A DNA stretch of 64,000 bases, from assembly GCA_008011715.2 (NCBI GenBank), contig CP136508.1, forward strand, positions 4,836,001 through 4,900,000. The letters run 5' to 3'. The notes under the pieces are model-generated. The model had not been told where the DNA came from, did not search any database, and was given only the letters and a program-made list of their open reading frames with translations. The stretch comes from [Empedobacter] haloabium. Lineage in GTDB: Bacteria; Pseudomonadota; Gammaproteobacteria; Burkholderiales; Burkholderiaceae_D. The translations under genes and the position numbers were made by a program. Shown piece after piece: positions 46,865 through 54,433 of this stretch (the first letter of the stretch is position 1; each line of letters opens with the position of its first letter).

Positions 46865-46998
46865 ACTGAGTCTCCGTTGTGAGTTGTTGTGCAACCAATA
46901 TACGCCGAATTTTCGCCAACATTGCCTTTTTTTTCAGCGAGTGTCCCACGCTGGCAACGCTTCCAATACGGCTGAGCAGGCGCTGCGTCGCAGCAGAA

Positions 46999-47039
46999 GT
47001 TGCCGGAAAAATGGGGTCTGTCCCCATTTTTCCGGCAAC
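46999..47039. repeat. Type-3 palindromic element, 18-base perfect arms
   Basis: GTTGCCGGAAAAATGGGG and its exact reverse complement flank a 5-base loop TCTGT. The core is the same GGGGTCTGTCCCC as in the other elements. It stands between the divergent small gene and the PoxB-like gene. Confidence 0.92.
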
Positions 47040-47115
47040 ATCAGACGCGCGCTTCGCGTGCGCCGGCACTGCGGTGCCCGCCTTATCATGTCCTTTTTGT
47101 AACTGAGGGACAGTC

Positions 47116-48903
47116 ATGGCAGATACGGTAGGCGACTTCCTGTTGCAGCGCATGACCGCGTGGGGCGTGCGGCGCGTGTTCGGGTATCCCGGCGACGGCA
47201 TCAACGGCATCATGGGCGCGTTCGGGCGCCAGGATGCGATCGACTTCATCCAGGTGCGGCACGAGGAAATGGCCGCCTTCATGGCCACGGCGCACGCCAA
47301 ATTCACCGGTGAGGTCGGCGTGTGCGTGGCCACCTCCGGCCCCGGCGCCATCCACCTGTTGAACGGCCTGTACGACGCCAAGCTCGATCACCAGCCCGTT
47401 GTCGCCATCGTCGGCCAGCAGAAGCGCGCGTCGATCGGCGGCGACTACCAGCAGGAAGTGGACCTGGTCTCGCTGTTCAAGGACGTGGCGCACGAGTACG
47501 TGCACATGGCCACCGATGCGGCCCAGGTGCGCCACCTGGTCGATCGTGCCTTCCGCATCGCCAAGGAGCAGCGCACCGTCACGTGCATCATCTTCCCCAA
47601 CGACGTGCAGGAACTGGACGCCGTGCCGAAGCCGCCGCGCGAGCACGGCACCGTCCATTCCGGCATCGGTGAGCTGACCCGCAGCCACGTGCCGCCGGCC
47701 GAGGCGTTGCAGCAGGCCGCGCGCATCCTCAACGAAGGGAAAAAGGTGGCGATCCTGGCCGGCGCCGGCGCGCTGCACGCGACGGACGAACTGATCGAGG
47801 TGGCCGAGCTGCTGGGCGCGGGCATTGCCAAGGCGCTCCTGGGCAAGGCGGCGGTGCCCGACGACCTGCCCTTCGTCACGGGTTCGATCGGCCTGTTGGG
47901 CACGAAGCCCAGCCACGACATGATGAACGACTGCGACACCTTGCTGATGGTGGGCTCGAACTTCCCGTACAGCGAATTCCTGCCGAAGGAAGGCCAGGCG
48001 CGCGGCGTGCAGATCGACATCGACGCGCGCCGCGCCAGCGTGCGCTATCCGATGGAATTCAACCTGATCGGCGACGCCAAGGCGACCTTGCGCGCGCTGA
48101 TTCCCCTGCTGGAGCGCAAGGCCGAGCGCGCCTGGCAGGACGAGATCCGCGCAGGCGTCGAGCGCTGGTGGCGTGTGCTGGAGGGCCGCGCGATGAACGA
48201 CGCCCATCCGATCAACCCGCAGCGCGTGTTCTGGGAGCTGTCGCCGCGGCTGCCGGACAACGCCGTGGTGGCCGTCGATTCCGGCTCCGTCGCCAACTGG
48301 TACGCGCGCGACGTCAAGATGCGGCGCGGGATGATGACCAGCGTGTCGGGCGGCCTGTCGACGATGGGCTGCGCGGTGCCATATGCGATCGCCGCCAAGT
48401 TCGCCCTGCCCGACCGGCCCGTCGTCGCGCTGGTGGGCGATGGCGCGATGCAGATGAACGGCATCAATGGCCTGATCACGGTGGCGAAGTACTGGCGCCA
48501 GTGGGGCAACGGCAAGCTGGTGATCATGGTGCTGAACAACCAGGACCTGAACCTCGTCACATGGGAGGAGCGCGCGATGGGTGGCAACCCGAAGTACGAG
48601 GCATCGCAAACGATGCCGGACTTCCCATACGCGGCCTATGCCGAGCTGCTCGGCCTGAAGGGCATCCGTGTCGACAAGCCCGAAGAGGTGGCGGCCGGCT
48701 GGGAGGCCGCGCTGGCGTCGGACCGGCCCTGCGTGCTGGAGATGGTCACGGACCCGGACGTGCCGCCGCTGCCGCCGGACGTCTCGCCCAAGCAGGCCAA
48801 GGCCTATTTCGCCGCGCTGCTGAAGGGCGACCCGGACGCGCTGGCCATCGTCAAGGCCAGCATCAAGGAGACCTGGGAGGCCTGGTTCCCGCCGAAGAAG
48901 TAA
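47116..48903 (+). CDS. Thiamine-diphosphate-dependent enzyme, pyruvate oxidase (PoxB)-like
   Basis: This 595-residue enzyme of the acetolactate synthase/pyruvate oxidase family has VFGYPGDGINGIM near the start, the catalytic Glu in RHEEMAAFMA, and the TPP/Mg motif GDGAMQMNGINGLITVAKYW with NNQDLN. The length and the short C-terminal tail are near PoxB (572 residues), but the membrane-binding end of E. coli PoxB is not evident. Likely reactions are oxidative decarboxylation of pyruvate to acetate with quinone, or a related 2-keto acid reaction. Alternatives include acetolactate-type synthases. The gene appears monocistronic. Confidence 0.85.
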   Translation: MADTVGDFLLQRMTAWGVRRVFGYPGDGINGIMGAFGRQDAIDFIQVRHEEMAAFMATAHAKFTGEVGVCVATSGPGAIHLLNGLYDAKLDHQPVVAIVGQQKRASIGGDYQQEVDLVSLFKDVAHEYVHMATDAAQVRHLVDRAFRIAKEQRTVTCIIFPNDVQELDAVPKPPREHGTVHSGIGELTRSHVPPAEALQQAARILNEGKKVAILAGAGALHATDELIEVAELLGAGIAKALLGKAAVPDDLPFVTGSIGLLGTKPSHDMMNDCDTLLMVGSNFPYSEFLPKEGQARGVQIDIDARRASVRYPMEFNLIGDAKATLRALIPLLERKAERAWQDEIRAGVERWWRVLEGRAMNDAHPINPQRVFWELSPRLPDNAVVAVDSGSVANWYARDVKMRRGMMTSVSGGLSTMGCAVPYAIAAKFALPDRPVVALVGDGAMQMNGINGLITVAKYWRQWGNGKLVIMVLNNQDLNLVTWEERAMGGNPKYEASQTMPDFPYAAYAELLGLKGIRVDKPEEVAAGWEAALASDRPCVLEMVTDPDVPPLPPDVSPKQAKAYFAALLKGDPDALAIVKASIKETWEAWFPPKK

Positions 48904-48978
48904 GGGGCGCCGTAATTGCTGGCGGCAGGCCTTTGGTTTAGTATGAGGCACCCCAACCACGCAGAAAGTATCGCCCCG

Positions 48979-49452
48979 ATGAGCAAGCCCTCCCGCCTTC
49001 CCGCCGTCGCCGGCACGCTTGCCGGCTTGCTGGCAGCCGGACTGGGAGTGCTGTACTTCGCCCCGCATGGCGACAAGGCGCCCGCCCCTGCGGCGACGAA
49101 CCAGGCGCCGGCGCAGCGCCTGAGCCGCGAGCAGGCGATGGAGCACCTGCTGGCGCTGCCGGAGCTGAAGGCCTGGTCGGCCGCCATCGAGAAGAACTCG
49201 GGCGGCAGCCATCACGGCGCCGTCATCGAATACGATCCGGCGCCGCGCCTGGTCGATGGCAAGCCGTACTACCAGCTCAACTTCGTCGAGAACACGCCGC
49301 AGGCGGCGGTCGCCTGGCAGGGTTTCCTCGTCGGCACCAACGGCGACATCCTGGTGGAGGACGAGGCGAACGATCAGTTGCTGACGCTGGCGCGCTGGCG
49401 CAGCGAACAGCAGCCGATGCAGCGCGCGGCACCGCGGCCGGCGACACCCTGA
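48979..49452 (+). CDS. Hypothetical exported or membrane-anchored protein
   Basis: This 157-residue protein has a hydrophobic N-terminal segment (PAVAGTLAGLLAAGLGVLYF) that is either a signal peptide or a membrane anchor, followed by a Pro/Ala linker. The soluble domain begins REQAMEHLLALPELKAWSAA and ends with DANDQLLTLARWRSEQQP-like charged sequence. I do not recognise a family. The gene sits 75 bases after the PoxB-like gene and 23 before the next gene, so these may be one transcript. An ATG at 48943 is an alternative start. Confidence 0.7.
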   Translation: MSKPSRLPAVAGTLAGLLAAGLGVLYFAPHGDKAPAPAATNQAPAQRLSREQAMEHLLALPELKAWSAAIEKNSGGSHHGAVIEYDPAPRLVDGKPYYQLNFVENTPQAAVAWQGFLVGTNGDILVEDEANDQLLTLARWRSEQQPMQRAAPRPATP

Positions 49453-49475
49453 GGCCAGTACCGTATCATTGCACC

Positions 49476-50123
49476 ATGTTTAAAAAATTATTCGCCTCCT
49501 TCGGCGCGCGCAAGGCTTTGCCGGGTGCTGCCGCCCGCCCGTACAAATCGGAAGAACTGGACCTCGTCTACCAGCTGCTGTTCTGCGACGACCCCGACCT
49601 CGTCAAGGCCACGCCGGTGCAGGCTTCGCTGTTCGGCGCCACGCCGGACCCGCGCGTGGTGCAGACGATCGGCGAGGACGCCGGCGAGGAAAGCCGCGTG
49701 CGCCTGCTGGCCTGGCACTGGCTGCGCTCTTCCGGCCAGCCGTTCGCCTCGCGCGAAGTACTGGGCATCGTGGTCGAGGTACCGCTGGAGGAAGGCCTGG
49801 ACGCGCTGGCGGCCTATGCCGACGGCAGCGTACGCTACATCAACCATACCGGCCGCGTGGCCGTGTTCGAGGGCGCGCCGGCCGAGGTGGCCGAACAGGG
49901 CAAGCGCCTCGTCCACACGGCCATTGCGCTGGCGGTGCGCGCACCGGTCAAGCAGCGCATGGCGCCGCCAGCCCTGGGCGCCGTGCGCTTCTCGCTGCTG
50001 GCCGCGGACGGCCTGCACGTGCGCGAAGGGACGTTTGCCGAGATCGCGCGCGACAAGCTGACCGGCCCCGTGCTGCAGGAAGCCCAGCGCCTGCTGGACA
50101 CCGTCGTCAAGCAGGGGACGTGA
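49476..50123 (+). CDS. Hypothetical cytosolic protein (215 aa)
   Basis: The protein begins MFKKLFASFGARKALPGAAA and has no signal peptide. The body is alpha-beta in pattern, with PFASREVLGIVVEVPLEEGL, DALAAYADGSVRYINHTGRV and a conserved-looking GAVRFSLLAADGLHVREG. No catalytic motif is seen and I do not recognise the family. It follows the 157-residue gene by 23 bases and overlaps the end of the convergent MFS gene by 17 bases (50107-50123). Confidence 0.75.
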   Translation: MFKKLFASFGARKALPGAAARPYKSEELDLVYQLLFCDDPDLVKATPVQASLFGATPDPRVVQTIGEDAGEESRVRLLAWHWLRSSGQPFASREVLGIVVEVPLEEGLDALAAYADGSVRYINHTGRVAVFEGAPAEVAEQGKRLVHTAIALAVRAPVKQRMAPPALGAVRFSLLAADGLHVREGTFAEIARDKLTGPVLQEAQRLLDTVVKQGT

Positions 50124-51345
50124 CGGCCGGCCGCGCTGCCGCGGCAGGCACCCGCCCCACCCACCAGAACGCGAACAGCACCAGCGCTGTCGCCACCCAG
50201 CCATTGATGCCGTAGCCGGCGATATGGCCGGCGGCGTCCGTGTGCAACCACGAGCCGCCCAGCAGCGCGCCGAGGCCGGTGCCGATCTGCGCCACCGCCG
50301 CGTTCGCGCTGAGGAAGGCGCCGCGCCGCTGCGGTTCCGGCACCGTCGTCATCAGGGCCTGCAGCGGCACGTTACGGCCGGACATGGCGACCATGAAGAA
50401 CGGGAACAGCGCGATCAGCACGGCCAGCGACAGCTGCGGCAGGTGCGTCATGCCCAGGATCGGCACGATCGAGGCCAGTGCCATCCAGCGGTACACGCGG
50501 TGCTTGCCGGCGCGGTCGGACCAGCTGCCGATCAGGCGCGACGTGAAGAATGTCGCCAGGCCGCCGCCCAGGTAGATCCACATGATGTCGCCCGGCCGCA
50601 CGCCCAGGTTCCCCACCAGTACCGGCGAGATGAATGGAATGATCAGCATCCCGGACAGCATCGTCACGAACGTCAGCAGGAAGGCGCGCAGGTGCGCCGG
50701 CACGCGCAGCAGGCCGGCCAGGTCCGGCAGCACCCGTGCCAGCGGCACGGGCTGGCCCAGGTGCGCCCGCAGGGCCGGCAGCACGAACGCGGCCAGCAGC
50801 CAGATCGCCAGCGAGAACACCACCAGCAGGTAGAACGGCGACTGCCAGCCGTAGCGCGCGGCCAGGCCGACGCCCAGCGGCACGCCGGCGATGGCGGCCA
50901 TGCTGAACGACGTCATCACGACGCCGGTGGCGGCGCCGCGCCGCTGCGCTGGAATCAGGTCGCCGATGATGGCCATGCCGATGGCGCCCAGCACGCCGCC
51001 CGTCAGGCCGGCGAAGGCGCGCGACAGCACCAGCACGTGGAAGCTGGGCGCCAGCGCGCAGGCCAGGTTGGACAGGTTGAACAGCATGAACACCGTCAGC
51101 AGCAGGCGCTTGCGGTCGAAGCGGTCGATATAGGCGGCGGCCAGCAGGCCGGACAAGCCGGCGCACCAGGCATAGGCCGAAACGGCGCCGGAAAACTGCG
51201 CCGCGCTGATGGAAAAGGCCTGCATCAGCTGGGGCGACAGCGGCATCATGACCATGAAGTCCATGATGACGGTGAACTGGATCAGGGCGAGCAGCCACAG
51301 GACGAGACGCTCGCGGGCGGGGGTCAAAGGTAGGGTTGTCGTCAT
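50107..51345 (-). CDS. DHA1-family MFS efflux transporter
   Basis: This 412-residue, 12-span transporter has the motif-A-like segment YIDRFDRKRLLL between spans 2 and 3, and SRAFAGLTGGVLGAIG. The N-terminal FTVIMDFMVMMPLSPQL is typical of the Bcr/CflA/arabinose-efflux group. The start MTTTLPLT at 51345 and MKEQEM at 51360 are both possible, with no strong ribosome site. It lies 73 bases after the PadR gene on the same strand, and so is probably pumped or expelled-metabolite control under PadR. Its 3' end overlaps the convergent gene. Confidence 0.9.
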   Translation of the reverse strand: MTTTLPLTPARERLVLWLLALIQFTVIMDFMVMMPLSPQLMQAFSISAAQFSGAVSAYAWCAGLSGLLAAAYIDRFDRKRLLLTVFMLFNLSNLACALAPSFHVLVLSRAFAGLTGGVLGAIGMAIIGDLIPAQRRGAATGVVMTSFSMAAIAGVPLGVGLAARYGWQSPFYLLVVFSLAIWLLAAFVLPALRAHLGQPVPLARVLPDLAGLLRVPAHLRAFLLTFVTMLSGMLIIPFISPVLVGNLGVRPGDIMWIYLGGGLATFFTSRLIGSWSDRAGKHRVYRWMALASIVPILGMTHLPQLSLAVLIALFPFFMVAMSGRNVPLQALMTTVPEPQRRGAFLSANAAVAQIGTGLGALLGGSWLHTDAAGHIAGYGINGWVATALVLFAFWWVGRVPAAAARPAVTSPA

Positions 51346-51418
51346 TTCTTGTTCTTTCATTTGGCGGTGCTCAGGGCTGGGGTCGGACCCGCGGGCCCGC
51401 CCCCCGAAACCGCGCCAC

Positions 51419-51970
51419 TCAGTCGAGCTTGGCGATCTCGTCGTGGGCTCGCCGCAGGATGGCGGCGATCTGTTCGCGGCGCGCCTGCGGCGCATGGGGA
51501 TCGCGCGCGCGCACGATCACGGTCTCCTTCAACTGGTGCATCACGGCGCGCAGGTCGTCGTGGCGGCCGTCGCCGCGACCGGGGCCGCGCCCGCCTTCCA
51601 CCAGCCGTGCCATCAGGGCATCGACCATCGCCCGGTTCTCGTCCAGGAACTGCTGCCCTTCCGGCGTAATGGAATGCAGCTTCTTGTTGCCCTCCTGGCT
51701 GATCGACACGTGGCCCATGTCGTACAACATGGCCATCAGCGGATAGATGGCGCCCGGGCTGGGCGCATAGCCGCCGCCGATGCGCGTCTCCAATTCCTTG
51801 ATGATCTCATAGCCGTGGCGCGGCTTCTCGGCGATCAGTTGCAGCACGACGTAGCGCATCGCGCCCGAATCGAACATGCGCGGGCCACGGCCGCCGCCAC
51901 CCATGCCGCGATGATGGTGGTGATGGTGGTCGTGCATGTGGAAGCCGTGCTTGCGGAACATGTGGAACAT
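51419..51970 (-). CDS. PadR-family regulator with a His-rich N-terminus (YqjI-like)
   Basis: This 183-residue regulator has an N-terminal extension of about 25 residues with seven or more His including a run of six (a likely metal-binding site), a Gly-rich linker and then the PadR winged helix (MRYVVLQLIAEKPRHGYEII ... YAPSPGAIYPLMAML). The E. coli counterpart YqjI has a metal-binding His/Cys-rich extension and responds to nickel. AAGGAG precedes the ATG at 51970. Two operator-like palindromes lie just upstream. It probably represses its own operon, which includes the MFS pump, until metal or ligand binds. Confidence 0.88.
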   Translation of the reverse strand: MFHMFRKHGFHMHDHHHHHHRGMGGGGRGPRMFDSGAMRYVVLQLIAEKPRHGYEIIKELETRIGGGYAPSPGAIYPLMAMLYDMGHVSISQEGNKKLHSITPEGQQFLDENRAMVDALMARLVEGGRGPGRGDGRHDDLRAVMHQLKETVIVRARDPHAPQARREQIAAILRRAHDEIAKLD

Positions 51971-51981
51971 GGGTTTCTCCT

Positions 51982-52011
51982 TACGATATATCTTACGTAC
52001 GATATATCGTA
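51982..52011. promoter_or_regulatory. Tandem PadR operators
   Basis: TACGATATATCGTA (51998-52011) is a perfect 14-base palindrome. TACGATATATCTTA (51982-51995) is the same site with one change, 16 bases away. They lie directly upstream of the padR ribosome site and are probable autoregulatory sites. The rest of the 325-base gap to 52295 holds a type-1 repeat and a truncated copy. Confidence 0.8.
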
Positions 52012-52081
52012 AACGTTTTTCGGCGGAGCGCAAGGGGATTTTTCAGGGTGCCTGTCCGCAAACCGGTGGCGTCCTGGGGTT

Positions 52082-52176
52082 GGGGTCTGTCCCCAACGGG
52101 GACTGACCCCGGTTTTTATCGGGCTGCAAACGGTAACGACTAAAACCGGGGTCAGTCCCTTGCAGGGACAGACCCC
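52082..52176. repeat. Type-1 palindromic intergenic element, copy C
   Basis: GGGGTCTGTCCCC, GGGGACTGACCCC, GGTTTTTA, a core of about 20 bases, TAAAACC, GGGGTCAGTCCC and GGGACAGACCCC. The inner AAGTTT step of the other copies is replaced by GGTTTT/AAAACC. A deleted relic AAACTTCGGGACAGACCCC follows at about 52206-52224. Confidence 0.92.
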
Positions 52177-52295
52177 AAGCCTGAAGCATTTCGACGGAGC
52201 CAGCAAAACTTCGGGACAGACCCCAACGTGGTCCCGCGCACAGTCACCGGCTCCGGGCACCGGCACAATGAGCCATCGACCAAAGGAGGAAAACC

Positions 52296-52397
52296 ATGCG
52301 CAAAATGATCATGATGGCCATCGCCGGCTTTATCTGGAAAAAAGTGCAGGCACGGCTGCACCGGACCCCGGCCCGGCCGATGCCGCGCCGTTACTGA
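52296..52397 (+). CDS. Small basic peptide gene (33 aa)
   Basis: A very strong ribosome site (AAAGGAGGA) precedes the ATG, and an intrinsic terminator follows 12 bases after the stop. The peptide MRKMIMMAIAGFIWKKVQA followed by RLHRTPARPMPRRY has a short hydrophobic start and a strongly basic Arg/Pro-rich end. It resembles a small membrane-active or RNA-binding peptide in composition, but no family is recognised. The tight unit of ribosome site, ORF and terminator suggests a genuine gene. Confidence 0.65.
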   Translation: MRKMIMMAIAGFIWKKVQARLHRTPARPMPRRY

Positions 52398-52408
52398 GGC
52401 GGAACGAC

Positions 52409-52445
52409 AAAAAAGCCGGGGCGCTCGCGCGGCCCGGCTTTTTTC
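52409..52445. terminator. Bidirectional terminator between the small gene and glk
   Basis: AAAAAGCCGGG and CCCGGCTTTTTT flank a 13-base GC-rich loop. T runs on both strands serve the convergent small gene and the glucokinase fusion gene. Confidence 0.9.
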
Positions 52446-52458
52446 ATGGAGCGGTGAA

Positions 52459-54327
52459 TCAGCTGTCCAGGTGCGAAATCAGCAGCCGCGGGCTTTCCTG
52501 CGCCGCGCCCTTGCGCTCCAGCACCAGCGCCTTGTTCGATTCGTCCAGCGAGATGCCGACGGTCAGGATGTCGATCAGCAGCAGCTGCAGGATGCGCGAG
52601 ATCATCGACAGGAACGTCGTGCTGTCCTCGCTGTGATCGACCGCCAGGCACACGGTCGCCTTCTTCGCCAGCGGCGACTGGCTGGTCGTGATGGCGATGA
52701 CGTCCGCGCCGCCGGCGCGCGCCGTGTCCACCGCCTCCAGCAGCTCCGGCAGCTTGCCGGAATTGGAAATGGCGATCACCACGTCGCCCGGCTGCAGCAA
52801 CTCGGCCGCCAGCGACAGCAGGTGCGAGTCGCCATACGACGCGGTCGGGATGCGGAAGCGGAAGAACTTGTGCTGGCCGTCCAGGCCGACCACGCGCGAA
52901 TTCCCCATCGCGTAGAACTCCACCTTCTTCGCTTTCGAGACCAGCGCGATGGCGCGGTCGAGCGAGCGCACGTCCAGCTGGTCGCGGAACTTCAGGATCG
53001 CCGACACCGTGTTGTCGATCACCTTGGCCGACAGGTCGTGCGTGCTGTCGCTGACGCGCACCTGGCTGTGGCGCACGGGGATCGCGCCGGTCAGGCTGCT
53101 GGCGAACTTCAGCTTGAAGTCGGCCAGGCCGGTGAAGCCGAGCGAGCGGCAGAAGCGGATCACGGTCGGCTGCGACACTTCGGCCAGGCGCGCGATGTCC
53201 GCGATCGGTTCGTTCAGCACCAGGCGCGGCTGCTCCAGCACCAGTTGCGCCACGCGCTGCTCGGCCGGCGTCAGCTCATGGTGCAGGTGCTGCACGCGCT
53301 CCATCAGCGTGTTGGCGCCACTGCGCCCGCGCAGGTGCTCGGACAGGATCGTCGCCACGCCGTAGAACGCCGGGTTCGGCGTCGTGATCACGTAGGTCGG
53401 GATCTCGGCCAGGTAGGACGAGAAACGTCCCTTGGCCTCGAAGCGGGTGCGGAACGGCGACTCCTTGAACCACTCGCCCATGCGCGGCACGATGCCGCCG
53501 CCGATGAAGATGCCGCCGAAGGAGCCCAGTGTGACGGCCAGGTTGGCCGCGGCGCCACCCAGCATCGCGCAGAAGCACTCCAGCACTTCCAGGCACAGCG
53601 CGTCCTTGTCCTTCAGCGCGCCGGCGATGATCTGCTGCGAGGTCAGGTCGCGCACCTGGCGACCGTTGCGGCGCGCGATGGCGCGGTAGATGATCTCCAT
53701 GCCGGGGCCGGAGATCAGGCGCTCGTTCGACACGTGCGACCAGGTCTGCCAGGCGTACTGCAGGATCGCGTATTCGCGTTCGTCGGCCGGGGCGAAGTTG
53801 TTGTGGCCACCTTCGGAGCCCAGCGTGACGAAGCCGTCCACGGTGGGAATGACGCCCGAGCAGCCCAGGCCCGTGCCCGGACCCAGCACGCCGATGACGG
53901 AGTTGGCGGCCGGCGCGCCACCACCCACCTGCATCAGGTCGGACGGCGTGAACGTGGGGATCGCCATCGCCAGCGCCGTGAAGTCGTTCACCACCAGCAG
54001 CGTGTGCAGGCCCAGCTCGCGCCGCACTTCGTCGGTGGAGAACTGCCAGTCCCGGTTGGTCATGCGGATGTAGTCGCCGTGGACGGGATTGGCCAGCGCC
54101 AGCGCGCCGTGGTTCAGGTTGATGTCCGGATGGTCGGCCAGGTAGCTGCGCAGCAGGGGCACGATGCCGGTGTAGTCGTCGCACTGCAGCACGCGCACCG
54201 ACTGGTATTCGCCGGGCGCCGTCTGCAGGGCGAAGCGCGCATGCGTGGCGCCGATGTCGGCCAGCAGGCGGGGACCGTCGGCAAACGCGGTGCGGCTCAG
54301 TTTTTGGTCTACATCCAGTTGTTTCAT
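52459..54327 (-). CDS. glk: Bifunctional glucokinase / RpiR-family transcriptional regulator
   Basis: This 622-residue fusion has a glucokinase (residues about 15-335): LLADIGATHARFAL binds phosphate, VVNDFTALAM is the sugar-binding region, and GPGTGLGCSGVIP and GSEGGHNNFAP are ROK/Glk motifs. It is followed by an RpiR/HexR helix-turn-helix (about 345-420) and a SIS sugar-phosphate domain (AMGNSRVVG, ISNSGKLPELLEAV). It phosphorylates glucose and senses a phosphorylated sugar (HexR senses KDPG). The same fusion is known in Burkholderia. It sits beside alpha-glucosidase and pullulanase genes, as a node of glucan use. Confidence 0.95.
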   Translation of the reverse strand: MKQLDVDQKLSRTAFADGPRLLADIGATHARFALQTAPGEYQSVRVLQCDDYTGIVPLLRSYLADHPDINLNHGALALANPVHGDYIRMTNRDWQFSTDEVRRELGLHTLLVVNDFTALAMAIPTFTPSDLMQVGGGAPAANSVIGVLGPGTGLGCSGVIPTVDGFVTLGSEGGHNNFAPADEREYAILQYAWQTWSHVSNERLISGPGMEIIYRAIARRNGRQVRDLTSQQIIAGALKDKDALCLEVLECFCAMLGGAAANLAVTLGSFGGIFIGGGIVPRMGEWFKESPFRTRFEAKGRFSSYLAEIPTYVITTPNPAFYGVATILSEHLRGRSGANTLMERVQHLHHELTPAEQRVAQLVLEQPRLVLNEPIADIARLAEVSQPTVIRFCRSLGFTGLADFKLKFASSLTGAIPVRHSQVRVSDSTHDLSAKVIDNTVSAILKFRDQLDVRSLDRAIALVSKAKKVEFYAMGNSRVVGLDGQHKFFRFRIPTASYGDSHLLSLAAELLQPGDVVIAISNSGKLPELLEAVDTARAGGADVIAITTSQSPLAKKATVCLAVDHSEDSTTFLSMISRILQLLLIDILTVGISLDESNKALVLERKGAAQESPRLLISHLDS

Positions 54328-54399
54328 CGTCTGCCCTGCCCTAGTGAAGATTTGCTAATGCCACAGAGGCCGCAGCATACCGTAAATAACGCCCACAAA

Positions 54400-54428
54400 A
54401 AAGACAGGCCCGGTCGGGACCGGGCCTG
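54400..54428 (-). terminator. Intrinsic terminator of the alpha-glucosidase gene
   Basis: The stem CAGGCCCGGTC/GACCGGGCCTG with a two-base loop is followed on the minus strand by a T run. Confidence 0.9.
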
Positions 54429-54433
54429 CGGCC

